Assembly: GCA_016871295.1 (NCBI GenBank)
Contig: VFZD01000011.1
Location: forward strand, 1 to 35,550
Origin: Actinomycetota bacterium
GTDB taxonomy: Bacteria; Actinomycetota; Acidimicrobiia; Acidimicrobiales; Ilumatobacteraceae
Direction of reading: 5' to 3'
Length of the DNA: 35,550 nt
Part shown: positions 23,197 to 31,736 of the stretch, one piece after another
Position numbering within the stretch: position 1 is the first letter of the stretch
Layout: each line of letters opens with the position of its first letter
The notes under the pieces: generated by a model
Told to the model about the DNA's origin: nothing
The model's input: only the letters and a program-made list of their open reading frames with translations
Databases searched by the model: none
Translations under genes and position numbers: made by a program

Positions 23197-26157
23197 TCAA
23201 TTTCCAATCAGCGCGATGGCGCGACTGACCAATTCGCGCGCCTCGGCCAAACGTTGCTGATAAAGCGCAAAGTCGGGCGGCGTGCTTCCGAGGGCGGCAT
23301 CGGCCTCGGCGAACAGTTGCTCGGCTCGCGCGAGCAGTGCCGCGGGGGTGTTCAAAACCGTCGTCGTATCGCCGCTCGTCGGCAACGTCGTGGTGGTTGC
23401 GCCTGCATCTGAACCCTGGCCGGTCGACGTATCTGCCGCCACATCGATCGAGCCGTCATCGACGCGGTCGCCCAAATCTTTCTTGAAACCGACGAACAAT
23501 TTCGAGATCGCATCGGTCAAACTGTCGGCCATCACGACCTTGTTGTTGTATGAAGCGAAAAACTTGCGCACAAAAATCTGTTTTGCGCTCGGGTCGTCAG
23601 GGCGCACAAACAGGGGTCGAACATAGACGAGGCCCTTGCCGACATTGATGATCTGCAGGTCGCCATAAATTACGCGCGACCCTCGTTGATCGAGCAGGGT
23701 TATTTGTTGCGAGACGACGGGGTCGCTGCCGATTTCGGCCGCCACGGTCGCCGGGCCCTCGGGCAACGGATCACCCACCTTGTAGATGGTCAACTGTCCG
23801 TAAGTTTTCGGGTCACTGGAAACCACCATGAATGCCCTGAGTTCTTTGCGGGCGTTGTCGGCGGAGAACGGAACAAAGGGCCGAAGCATCGAGAAGACTC
23901 CCGAACCCAAGGTCGACCGCGGCTCGTGGAACATCGTGAAGTACGGCTCGAATCGGGCCACACTGGCATCACGCACTTCGCCGGTATTGGCGGCGTTCAG
24001 ATCTGATGTGAAATCACCGGAGGCGACGACGCCGGTCACACCCTCGGGTTCGATGGCCGGTGCCTGGGCGACGCTCCACGCGGCGTTGCGATTGAAAAAC
24101 ATTGTCGCGTCTTCGAATTGGTAACGCCCGTAGATATTCGTCTGAACCCTGAACAAATCCTCGGGATACCTGAAATGGGCAACGAGCTCTTTCGGGGCCT
24201 GGTCGACCGAAGTGAACAACTTCGGGAACACTTTCTGCCAAGTCTTGATGATCGGATCGGATTCGTCGACCACATAGAACTTCATCGAGCCGTCATAGGC
24301 GTTGACCGTGATCTTGACGCTGTTGCGCACGTAATTGAAATTCGTGTTCAGACCGCTGCCGAGCGTCAGTTGATCGATGTTCGCCTGCTGGGCGTATGGA
24401 TATTTGTTCGTGATCGTGAAAGCATCGAGAATCCACTCGACTTTTGAGTCGACCACGATCGGATACGGGTCGGCATCCAAACGCAAGAACGGGGCGACCT
24501 TGGCGACTCGGTCCTTGATATTTCGCAGGAACATGATCTGCGATTGCTCGTCGACAAGGGCCGAACCGAACAAATTGAACTCGCCGAAGTGCACGGCGAA
24601 CACGACGCGTCGAACCAGGGACGAAAGCTCCACGCCGCCTCTTGCCGAATACTTGGTCGCCTTCGCATCGGCGCACGCCTGCTCGACTTCACCGGTCTTG
24701 ACCAGCGCGTACGAATCAAGGCCCTCGCCAAAATAGAGCTCGGGTCGATCGGTCTTGATACTCGTATATATAGGACGGCCGTCCAAAGTCACCTGGCTGG
24801 CCGGGGCGACGATCAACCCGCAACCGTGCGTATACAAAAGATGTCGCGAAACCCAGGTGCGGTTGGGAATACCCGCGGTGTTGAGCTCACGGGCGGCAAC
24901 CAAAACTTGTTGCTCTCGCCCCTCGATCACATATCGATCTACATCCAGGTCGCGAATCGCGTAGAACGACGTCTGACCTTCATCCAACACGAAGCGATCC
25001 TGCATCTGCAGCGGGTCGAGTTGACGAACATCCTTGAGCGGTTCGATGTCGTTGGTTACGTCGGCCGCCGAGATCGGCTCGTATTCGACATTGACGACTT
25101 CGACAGAATCTAAACCCATCGCCGACTTGGTTGCATCGAGGTTTCGCTCGATGTAGGGAAGTTCTTTCGTGCTCACATTCGGCTGCACCGAAAAACGCTG
25201 CACCACCGCCGGATAAATCTGTCCCGCCACCAAGGCCACGACGATCCAAAGCAGGGTCGCCAAAACCGGCAACCGCCAACTCTTCTGCCAGACATTCCAC
25301 AAGAACAGCAGCGCCACGGCGATCGAAACCAGAATCATCAAATTCGTGGCCGGCAATTGGGCGTTGACATCGGTGAAAGTCGCGCCCTGCACGACACCTC
25401 GGGTCGAAATAGTCAGATCAAATCGCCCGAACCAATAACCCACCGCCCGCGAAAGGGCGATCGCCGCGAACAAAACCGAAATGTGGGCCCTGGCTTGCGG
25501 GGTCACATGGCGGCCTTGGGTCTGCAATTGAATCGCACCATTCAAATAGTGGGCGATGAAGGTAACGAGCGCGACGAGAATCAGAGCAGCCAGCGACCAG
25601 CTGATCAGAAACTGGATGAACGGCAGTCGAAAAACATAGAAGCTGACGTCGCGATTGAACAACGGGTCTTTGACGTCGAAATATTCGGCGTTCGAGAACA
25701 AAAACCAGTCCTGCCATTGTGCCGATGCGGGCAAGCCGACCATCAAACCAAGCAACAGCGAAATGACGATTCTCACCAGCCACCGTCTCGAGGCCACGAG
25801 TTGTCGATATCCGGCAAGGGCCCGTTGTTCGAGCGAGACGGGCACATCGGTCGGTGCCAAGCGATCGGCCAGCCACAAGTTGAGAACCATGATCGAGGTG
25901 AAAATCAGCACGAACACGGCGCCCAACACGAGTTTCGTGGTCAAGACACCCCAAAACACATCGGTTCGTCCGACGACGTCGTGCCAAAGAACGTCGACAT
26001 AAAAACTCGCCAGGCTTCTCACCGATACTCCGCCGACGACGAATACCGCCAGAATCACCAACCAGACTGTTCGTCCGCGTTTGAAGAAACCGCGCCGAAA
26101 ACCACCCCTCGATCGCGGGTTGCGTGGATTACGGGGCAGGTCGGAGGGGTTCCGCAC
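23197..26157 (-). CDS. UPF0182 family membrane protein
   Basis: A 986-residue protein matching the large actinobacterial and cyanobacterial UPF0182 family (about 900-1000 residues) in length and layout. About seven membrane segments occupy the first 330 residues (for example near 30-50, 75-97, 125-145, 180-205, 265-285 and 293-312), followed by a large extracytoplasmic domain with the family stretch DPYPIVVDSKVEWILDAFT and a low-complexity Thr-rich and helical tail (about 920-986). Function unknown. The start is GTG at 26157, 7 nt after a TAGTCT box. In mycobacteria a UPF0182 gene adjoins a PDZ protease gene; here the DivIVA-like gene lies between them. Confidence 0.93.
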   Translation of the reverse strand: MRNPSDLPRNPRNPRSRGGFRRGFFKRGRTVWLVILAVFVVGGVSVRSLASFYVDVLWHDVVGRTDVFWGVLTTKLVLGAVFVLIFTSIMVLNLWLADRLAPTDVPVSLEQRALAGYRQLVASRRWLVRIVISLLLGLMVGLPASAQWQDWFLFSNAEYFDVKDPLFNRDVSFYVFRLPFIQFLISWSLAALILVALVTFIAHYLNGAIQLQTQGRHVTPQARAHISVLFAAIALSRAVGYWFGRFDLTISTRGVVQGATFTDVNAQLPATNLMILVSIAVALLFLWNVWQKSWRLPVLATLLWIVVALVAGQIYPAVVQRFSVQPNVSTKELPYIERNLDATKSAMGLDSVEVVNVEYEPISAADVTNDIEPLKDVRQLDPLQMQDRFVLDEGQTSFYAIRDLDVDRYVIEGREQQVLVAARELNTAGIPNRTWVSRHLLYTHGCGLIVAPASQVTLDGRPIYTSIKTDRPELYFGEGLDSYALVKTGEVEQACADAKATKYSARGGVELSSLVRRVVFAVHFGEFNLFGSALVDEQSQIMFLRNIKDRVAKVAPFLRLDADPYPIVVDSKVEWILDAFTITNKYPYAQQANIDQLTLGSGLNTNFNYVRNSVKITVNAYDGSMKFYVVDESDPIIKTWQKVFPKLFTSVDQAPKELVAHFRYPEDLFRVQTNIYGRYQFEDATMFFNRNAAWSVAQAPAIEPEGVTGVVASGDFTSDLNAANTGEVRDASVARFEPYFTMFHEPRSTLGSGVFSMLRPFVPFSADNARKELRAFMVVSSDPKTYGQLTIYKVGDPLPEGPATVAAEIGSDPVVSQQITLLDQRGSRVIYGDLQIINVGKGLVYVRPLFVRPDDPSAKQIFVRKFFASYNNKVVMADSLTDAISKLFVGFKKDLGDRVDDGSIDVAADTSTGQGSDAGATTTTLPTSGDTTTVLNTPAALLARAEQLFAEADAALGSTPPDFALYQQRLAEARELVSRAIALIGN

Positions 26158-26164
26158 GGGGAAA

Positions 26165-26170
26165 AGACTA
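26165..26170 (-). promoter_or_regulatory. -10 box overlapping the upstream stop codon
   Basis: TAGTCT begins with the TAG stop of the DivIVA-like gene and stands 7 nt before the GTG start of the UPF0182 gene. If active, it drives a leaderless mRNA from within a 10-bp gap. Confidence 0.4.
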
Positions 26171-28063
26171 TCTTGGCACGGGAATCACAAGACACTTACA
26201 ACCCGAATGAATCACGGGATGTTCGTGTCCTGTGGGGAATTTTTCGCCGCACACAACTTCACCGGCAAGCGAGTTGTCTTCGGCATCCGCGCAAGGCGGA
26301 CCGTCGGGATCGACCATCCAACAAATCTTGGTTCCCGACTCGAGAACCAGATATGCGCCGCGACTATAGGCGAGACGCGAAATATCTCCGACAATCTTGT
26401 CGACCTGTTGCATTTTCCACTCTCGATAGACACCGCGGATGAGAGTCGACATTTCAGCGGCATCTCCCGCGCTCGTCTCAACGCAACTTTGGATTCGTTC
26501 ACGAAGCGGATACACGATTTCATCGGCAAGTTTCTTGGCCATCACCTGCATCACCGTCGTGTTGCTCACCTTCTTGCGCAAATCAGACTTGAGGCTCTTT
26601 GAAAGCGACTGAGCCCCCGCCATTGCGGCTTCGATCAATTCTTTGCTCGTGGATTCGACATAAATCTGCAGTTGATTGTCGACGCTGGGCAGAACCTTTT
26701 CGAGGGCGACCTGCGCCTTTCTTGACTGCAAGTAGTTGAGCATCGAGTTTTCTTCGTCGGCCAACGTCCGTTTGATTTTCTTCGTCACCGCTTCATTGAT
26801 AGGTAACAATGCAGTTTCGCGTTGCTCAAACATCTTGGCGTCCGGTTCGATCGGCGCGATCGGTTTAGTTGGTTTGACTGCATTCTTGGTCGGGGTCGAT
26901 TTTTTTGGGGTCGATTTTTTTGGGGTCGACTTGGTCGCCTTCACCGAACTCGCCACCGTCTCGGCGCCGGCCTCGCGCAATTTGGCGAACAGGTCGTCAA
27001 TGCTTGATTTTTTCGGTGCTGCCGGCTTGACCAGAGGTTCGATCGTGGCGGGTTCTTTTTTCTCGTCTTCTGACGCATCAGCACGCACCTCGGTCGAGGG
27101 ATGTATTCGACGCGAGGTTCGACCAAACATCTGCAGGATTTTCGCCCGATGTCCGTCGTCGGGTTCGGGTTCGGGTTGCGACTCGGGCGTAAGTTTCGTT
27201 GCCGGCGCAACCGTCAATTCGGGTTCAGGCTGCGACTCGGGTTCAGGCTGCGACTCGGGCGTAGGTTTCGTTTCCGGCGCAACCGTCAATTCGGGTTCGG
27301 GCTGCGACTCGGGTTCGGGCTGCGACTCGGGTTCAGGCTGCGACTCAGTTGAATCTTCGAACTTTTCGCGGTCGAACGGAACAATATTCGACGGACTGAG
27401 CGCTTCATGAAACTCTTCTGCGGCAACGTCAAAATCAGTCAGGTCACCCACGGCCCCGCTAGCCACTTCGTTGGCCAAGGCAAAGGCCGTCTTCAATCGA
27501 TCACGGTGACGAATCAACTCCTCGATCTGTTGTCGGGCCAACTCGCGGCGGTCCGACAATTCGGCGAGAAGTTTTTCACGGTAAGCCCGCGCCTCTCTGA
27601 CGATCTCTCGACCCTGTTGTTTGGCAAGTTCGATTTCAGATTCGCTGTCGGAGTACGCATCACTTCGCCGACGAGAGAGTTCGACTTCCGCCTCTTCGCG
27701 CAATCGCGCCACCTCGGCAGCGGCCTCGCGCAACATTCGCTCGGCGGTTTCGGCGGCCCTGTCGCGCATCTGCTGTGACGCTTCCCGCGCAACCGACAAG
27801 ACGCGCGCCGTCTCTTCGCCAAGCAGGGTCGTCGCCGTGGCTTCGTCCAAGACCCCCGGATCTGAAAGTCCGCGGGTCTGCATCGCGCGCATCTCGCTTT
27901 CGAGAAACTTCTCCCGCTCTTGCAGACGGGCCAACTCGGCCGAAACCATCCGCAAAAAATCACGCACTTCACCTTGGTCGTAGCCCCGGCGTCCAACCTT
28001 GAATTGAGCCGATCCGACGGCGGCGGGCGATGAGGGGTCAGGTTTCGAGAAGCTAATCGCCAT
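26168..28063 (-). CDS. DivIVA-domain coiled-coil protein with phage Mu F-like C-terminal domain
   Basis: A 631-residue protein with several parts. Residues about 18-60 match a DivIVA membrane-curvature domain (FKVGRRGYDQGEVRDFLRMV); a long Arg/Glu-rich coiled coil follows to about 200. A Pro/Glu repeat region spans about 238-299, then a basic KSTPKK repeat (about 378-390) and a helical region (about 410-570). The last 55 residues contain ICWMVDPDGPPC, GEVVCGEKFPTG and HPVIHSGCKC in order, resembling the Cys/His-rich end of the SPP1 gp7/Mu F head-morphogenesis domain, in which W, C, GE-FP-G, P-H and C-x-C are conserved. The DivIVA call is solid; the phage-like tail is inference from motif order. 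It starts 6 nt after TAATCT. Confidence 0.75.
   Translation of the reverse strand: MAISFSKPDPSSPAAVGSAQFKVGRRGYDQGEVRDFLRMVSAELARLQEREKFLESEMRAMQTRGLSDPGVLDEATATTLLGEETARVLSVAREASQQMRDRAAETAERMLREAAAEVARLREEAEVELSRRRSDAYSDSESEIELAKQQGREIVREARAYREKLLAELSDRRELARQQIEELIRHRDRLKTAFALANEVASGAVGDLTDFDVAAEEFHEALSPSNIVPFDREKFEDSTESQPEPESQPEPESQPEPELTVAPETKPTPESQPEPESQPEPELTVAPATKLTPESQPEPEPDDGHRAKILQMFGRTSRRIHPSTEVRADASEDEKKEPATIEPLVKPAAPKKSSIDDLFAKLREAGAETVASSVKATKSTPKKSTPKKSTPTKNAVKPTKPIAPIEPDAKMFEQRETALLPINEAVTKKIKRTLADEENSMLNYLQSRKAQVALEKVLPSVDNQLQIYVESTSKELIEAAMAGAQSLSKSLKSDLRKKVSNTTVMQVMAKKLADEIVYPLRERIQSCVETSAGDAAEMSTLIRGVYREWKMQQVDKIVGDISRLAYSRGAYLVLESGTKICWMVDPDGPPCADAEDNSLAGEVVCGEKFPTGHEHPVIHSGCKCLVIPVPR
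26892..26930 (-). repeat. 15-bp tandem repeat coding for KSTPK units
   Basis: Two perfect 15-bp copies (26892-26906, 26907-26921) and a 9-bp partial third copy on the plus strand start with GGGGTCGAT and end in a T run. In frame on the minus strand they encode KSTPK, a basic linker. The T/A runs make this a likely slippage site. Confidence 0.85.
27166..27349 (-). repeat. Nested 18/72-bp repeat coding for Pro-Glu linker
   Basis: The basic unit is 18 bp and encodes ESQPEP with minor variation. A higher-order copy of 72 bp (24 residues, including LTVAPxTKxTP) begins near 27181 and again near 27253. All changes keep the frame. It forms an acidic, proline-rich, extended linker within the DivIVA-like protein. 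Confidence 0.85.
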
Positions 28064-28069
28064 TAGCCA

Positions 28070-28075
28070 AGATTA
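28070..28075 (-). promoter_or_regulatory. -10 box of a leaderless promoter for the DivIVA-like gene
   Basis: TAATCT stands exactly 6 nt before the ATG at 28063, in the 20-bp gap after the PDZ protease gene. Confidence 0.55.
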
Positions 28076-28083
28076 AACCCATT

Positions 28084-29259
28084 TCAGAGTTCTATTGCGT
28101 CATTCTCGATGACCGTGCCGCCCGACTCCTCGAGAACCTTCAACGCCTCGGTGAGATTCGCGACGGGCACGATGCGAAGTTTCGAACCTGCAACTTTTCG
28201 TGCTTCACTGATTTCGCTAGCGGTTTGAGCGCTCGGCACCAGGAATATTTTCGCCCCGCTCGCTTTCACGGCGACAGTCTTCTGTCGCAACGCACCGACC
28301 GCACCCACCGACTCGTCTCCATCGATCGTGCCCGTTGCGGCGACCTTCACCCCACCGGTCAACTCTCCGGCGGTCAGTTCGTCAAGCAGCGCCAAAGCGA
28401 ACGGGAGCCCGGCCGACGGGCCGCCGATCGCATCCGTATCGATCCCCACTTCGAATGGCAGGTCGACCTTTCTGGTATCGGCGGGCCACACACCGATGAT
28501 TGTTCTGTCTGCGTCGTCGGGACTGGCGATCAACTCGACCCTTCTCTTGACGGTGGTTTCTTTCTTGTGCGGTTTGATCGTGATCTCGACTACATCACCT
28601 GGTGAGTAATCGGCGATCACCGGCATCAGATCTGAAAGCGACTCAATTTTGACGCCGTCAAAGGCGATGATCGTGTCGCCCGGATCAATCTGCAGGCACG
28701 CGCTCAGCGGCCGTGGGTTGTCTTCACAGACAAGTCGCTCGACGATCAACTCGCCATAGGCGATCGAAACGTCGTAGCCCAGCCGGTTGAGGACGACGTA
28801 CTCGGCGATTTGTTTGGCCGTCGCCATCGCCTGAAAGCCCAGTCGTCGCTGCTCGCTCGGCGTAGTGTCGCCGAATTTTTCTTCACGTGTCAAGACATCG
28901 ACATCGGGGTCAAGCACGCCAACCAACGCGTCAAGAGCCGTGAGTTTTGAGCCGTAGGCGGTGACGAACAAAATCGGCGACGAAGTTTCATAACGCTTGA
29001 CTTCTTTCAACGCCTCTTTGTCGAACGAGAACCGTGATGCAACATCCTCGGCCGTGCCGGGTGCAACTTCCCAATAGTCGACCTTCACACTCGAGGAAAT
29101 GATCATCGCCAGAGTGACGAGCCAAACGATCGTCAGCATCGGCAACGCCCACCACATGTTGCGATGTCGCGGCGCAATCACCGTCGCTCGCTCGGGCGCG
29201 AGTGCTGGTGTCGCGCTCGGCGATACGCTGGAAAGAGTCGTGGTTGTGTCGTCGCTCAT
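28084..29259 (-). CDS. PDZ and Lon-type (S16) membrane-anchored protease, YlbL family
   Basis: A 391-residue protein with one N-terminal membrane anchor (about 36-55, after a short cytoplasmic tail), a PDZ domain (about 190-265, around GDTIIAFDGVKIESLSD) and a C-terminal Lon-type serine protease domain. The catalytic dyad can be read as Ser282 in GGPSAGL and Lys327 in LRQKTVAV. The active site would be extracytoplasmic. Its relatives form a conserved actinobacterial pair with UPF0182. The start ATG at 29259 has GGTGAG 4 nt upstream and shares the palindrome CATG with the start of the gene on the opposite strand; an in-frame ATG at 29364 is further upstream but without homology. Confidence 0.9.
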   Translation of the reverse strand: MSDDTTTTLSSVSPSATPALAPERATVIAPRHRNMWWALPMLTIVWLVTLAMIISSSVKVDYWEVAPGTAEDVASRFSFDKEALKEVKRYETSSPILFVTAYGSKLTALDALVGVLDPDVDVLTREEKFGDTTPSEQRRLGFQAMATAKQIAEYVVLNRLGYDVSIAYGELIVERLVCEDNPRPLSACLQIDPGDTIIAFDGVKIESLSDLMPVIADYSPGDVVEITIKPHKKETTVKRRVELIASPDDADRTIIGVWPADTRKVDLPFEVGIDTDAIGGPSAGLPFALALLDELTAGELTGGVKVAATGTIDGDESVGAVGALRQKTVAVKASGAKIFLVPSAQTASEISEARKVAGSKLRIVPVANLTEALKVLEESGGTVIENDAIEL

Positions 29260-29551
29260 GTCGCTCACCGTCTTTGATGTTACGGTCAGGTCTGTTGCAA
29301 TCATCGTGCTGAGTGCGATCGCCGCATGGTTTGCGAGTCGTGGTCGCACAAGGGCGCAATTCAAGCCGGCGATGGTTCGCGTCGATAAACGACCCGTGCA
29401 TATCTACAAGAATCCGAACAAAGACAAATCGCTGCGCTCGGCTGGCTTTCTGGGTGTGACGAGCCTCGCCGCAGGAATTTGCCTGGCATTCTTCGTTTCG
29501 TTGCTCGCGGCATATTTGTATTCGACCCTCACAGGATCGCTGGGTAGTTGA
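29258..29551 (+). CDS. Small two-helix membrane protein
   Basis: A 97-residue protein not recognised as a named family. Two hydrophobic segments (about residues 7-25 and 64-92) flank a basic loop holding RVDKRPVHIYKNPNKDK, so a hairpin topology is likely. Its ATG at 29258 is the complement of the PDZ protease start (CATG, 29257-29260), and its stop is 3 bp before the legB GTG, which puts it at the head of the legionaminate operon. A dedicated role in that pathway is possible but unproven; the exact start is uncertain because no SD is present. Confidence 0.62.
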   Translation: MSLTVFDVTVRSVAIIVLSAIAAWFASRGRTRAQFKPAMVRVDKRPVHIYKNPNKDKSLRSAGFLGVTSLAAGICLAFFVSLLAAYLYSTLTGSLGS

Positions 29552-29554
29552 ACC

Positions 29555-30547
29555 GTGAAAGTTCTCGTGACCGGTGCCGACGGTTTCATCGGCTCTCATG
29601 TAGTCGAAACTCTGGTGAAAAATGGCCACGAAGTGCGGGCCTTCGTGCTTTACAACTCGTTCAATTCTTGGGGCTGGCTGGATGAATCAGAAAAGTCAGT
29701 TCGCGACAGCATCGACGTTTTCGCCGGGGACATTCGTGACCCTCATGGCGTCGACCAGGCGGTTGCCGGGCAGGAAGTGGTGCTCAATCTGGCGGCGTTG
29801 ATCGCCATTCCCTATTCGTATCACTCACCCGACACCTATATAGATACGAATATCAAGGGAACTTTGAATATTCTGCAGGCGGCCCGTCGGCACGAAGTGG
29901 CTCGGGTCGTGCAAACTTCGACCAGCGAGGTCTATGGCACCGCACAATATGTTCCAATCGATGAACAGCACCCGTTGCATCCGCAATCTCCATACGCGGC
30001 GTCGAAAGTCGGGGCCGACCAACTGGCCATGAGTTTTCACGCTTCGTTTGATTTGCCGGTCGGCATTCTTCGACCTTTCAACACGTACGGACCGCGTCAA
30101 TCCGCGCGCGCCGTGATCCCGACGATCATCAGCCAACTCGCCAACAAGCACGAAGTGAAACTTGGTTCTGTTTCTCCGACCCGTGACTTCACTTTCGTCG
30201 CCGACATCGCGTCTGGGTTCTTGGCCGCCGCGACCAGCGACAAAGTCATCGGACAAACGATAAATCTGGGCAGCGGATTTGAGATCTCAATAAGAGAGAC
30301 CGCCGAGACGATCGCAAACCTCATGGGTGCCGATCTGAAGTTGGTCGATGACGAACAAAGGGTGCGGCCCGAGAACTCAGAAGTCGAGCGCCTTCACGCG
30401 TCGATCACCAAAGCCGCCGAGCATCTCGGCTGGCAACCCAAACTCAAGGGGCTCGACGGCTTCAAGACGGGACTCAAGCACACGATCGATTGGTTTTCGA
30501 ATCCCGCAAACTTGTCGCGCTACAAGGCTGATCGCTACAACATCTAA
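29555..30547 (+). CDS. legB: LegB-like NDP-sugar 4,6-dehydratase
   Basis: A 330-residue extended SDR enzyme. The Rossmann motif TGADGFIGSH is at 6-15, TSTSEVYG at 121-128 and the catalytic YxxxK at Tyr147/Lys151. The RPFNTYGPRQS region is typical of sugar-nucleotide dehydratases and epimerases. By position as the first enzyme of a LegB-C-G-I-H set it most likely makes the 4-keto-6-deoxy sugar from a nucleotide GlcNAc, as in the legionaminic acid pathway. GTG start at 29555, chosen because the protein begins at the Rossmann strand. Confidence 0.85.
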   Translation: MKVLVTGADGFIGSHVVETLVKNGHEVRAFVLYNSFNSWGWLDESEKSVRDSIDVFAGDIRDPHGVDQAVAGQEVVLNLAALIAIPYSYHSPDTYIDTNIKGTLNILQAARRHEVARVVQTSTSEVYGTAQYVPIDEQHPLHPQSPYAASKVGADQLAMSFHASFDLPVGILRPFNTYGPRQSARAVIPTIISQLANKHEVKLGSVSPTRDFTFVADIASGFLAAATSDKVIGQTINLGSGFEISIRETAETIANLMGADLKLVDDEQRVRPENSEVERLHASITKAAEHLGWQPKLKGLDGFKTGLKHTIDWFSNPANLSRYKADRYNI

Positions 30548-30551
30548 CTTG

Positions 30552-31736
30552 ATGGCGACTTCAGAATCACCCAAAGAGGAGTTCATTTCGGTTCTGAATT
30601 CTGTTCTCGGCAAAACTTCGGGTTCGCCGGTCGCCCTGCACGAACCGAACATCGGTCAACTCGAGCACGAAAAGGTCGCCAAGTGTCTCTCGTCTGGTTG
30701 GGTCTCTTCGATCGGTGAATACATAACTCAATTCGAGGCCGCTCTCGTCGAAACGACGGGAGCACGACACGCGATAGCCGTAATCAACGGCACGGCGGCG
30801 CTGCACCTGGCGTTGCTCGCCGTGGGAGTGCGTCCTGGGGATGAAGTGATCGTGCCGACGCTGAGTTTCGTCGCCACGGCGAATTCGGTGGCCCACTGCG
30901 GCGCGACCCCCCACTTCGCCGACAGCGACGAAAAATCGCTCGGTCTGGACCCGATCGCCCTGCGCCTGCATCTCGAAAAGAATGCCGTGGTTCGTGACGG
31001 CGCGGTTTTCAACTCGAAAACCAATCGTCGCATCGCGGCGATCGTGCCGATGCACACATTCGGGCACCCGATGCAAATCGAAAAACTGGTCTTGCTCGCC
31101 GATGAATTCAATATTCCCGTGGTCGAAGACGCGGCCGAGTCGATCGGAAGTTTCGTCGGGCCGAAACACACCGGCACATTCGGACGCTGCGGCACATTGA
31201 GTTTCAACGGCAACAAGACGATCACCACGGGCGGAGGCGGGGCGATTTTGACCAACGACGCCGACCTTGCGCGACAAATTCGACACCTGGCCACCACCGC
31301 CAAACAGAACCACGACTGGGCCTACATCCATGATGCTGTGGCCTTCAACTATCGAATGCCCAACATCAACGCGGCGCTGGGTTGCGCACAAATCGAGCGG
31401 CTGCAGAGTTTTCTCAAGGCCAAACGCGTGTTGGCCGAAAAGTACTCTGAAGCCTGCAAGGGTGCGCAAAGTTTCGCGTTCGTGCACGAGCCAGCGGGCA
31501 CGACCTCGAACTATTGGTTGAACACGATTCGATTGAACTCGCCGAACTTGAAACTTCGCGACGAACTCTTGCGGGCCTCGCGAGACGGCGGCTTTCTTTG
31601 CCGACCGGCATGGAACTTGTTGCATACCCTGCCGATGTATCGAGATTCACCGCGAGCCGGACTGACCAACGCCGACAAACTGTTTCAATCGCTGATCAAC
31701 GTGCCGAGCAGCGCCCGACACGGTCTGGGTTCATGA
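30552..31736 (+). CDS. legC: LegC-like aminotransferase (DegT family)
   Basis: A 394-residue PLP sugar aminotransferase. The PLP lysine is Lys222 in LSFNGNKTITTGGGG, with NGTAALHLAL at 79-88 and VVEDAAESIGS at 190-200. It would add the 4-amino group to the LegB product. The N-terminal region with LHEPNIGQLE and SSGWVSSIGEYI resembles LegC proteins. It starts 4 bp after legB and its stop overlaps the next start as ATGA (31733-31736). It is clearly different from the KdnA-like enzyme at 17659-18822. Confidence 0.87.
   Translation: MATSESPKEEFISVLNSVLGKTSGSPVALHEPNIGQLEHEKVAKCLSSGWVSSIGEYITQFEAALVETTGARHAIAVINGTAALHLALLAVGVRPGDEVIVPTLSFVATANSVAHCGATPHFADSDEKSLGLDPIALRLHLEKNAVVRDGAVFNSKTNRRIAAIVPMHTFGHPMQIEKLVLLADEFNIPVVEDAAESIGSFVGPKHTGTFGRCGTLSFNGNKTITTGGGGAILTNDADLARQIRHLATTAKQNHDWAYIHDAVAFNYRMPNINAALGCAQIERLQSFLKAKRVLAEKYSEACKGAQSFAFVHEPAGTTSNYWLNTIRLNSPNLKLRDELLRASRDGGFLCRPAWNLLHTLPMYRDSPRAGLTNADKLFQSLINVPSSARHGLGS

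Noticed and set aside
26168-26330. Mu F-like domain considered as evidence of a prophage
   Set aside because: No terminase, portal, capsid, integrase or attachment repeats occur nearby, and neighbours are conserved chromosomal genes.
27166-27349. Repeat block considered as a CRISPR array or mobile-element repeat
   Set aside because: The repeats are contiguous, keep the reading frame and encode a Pro-Glu linker; there are no spacers or cas genes.
30567-31625. 352-codon minus-strand open frame opposite legC
   Set aside because: Shadow of legC; no domain or start signal.
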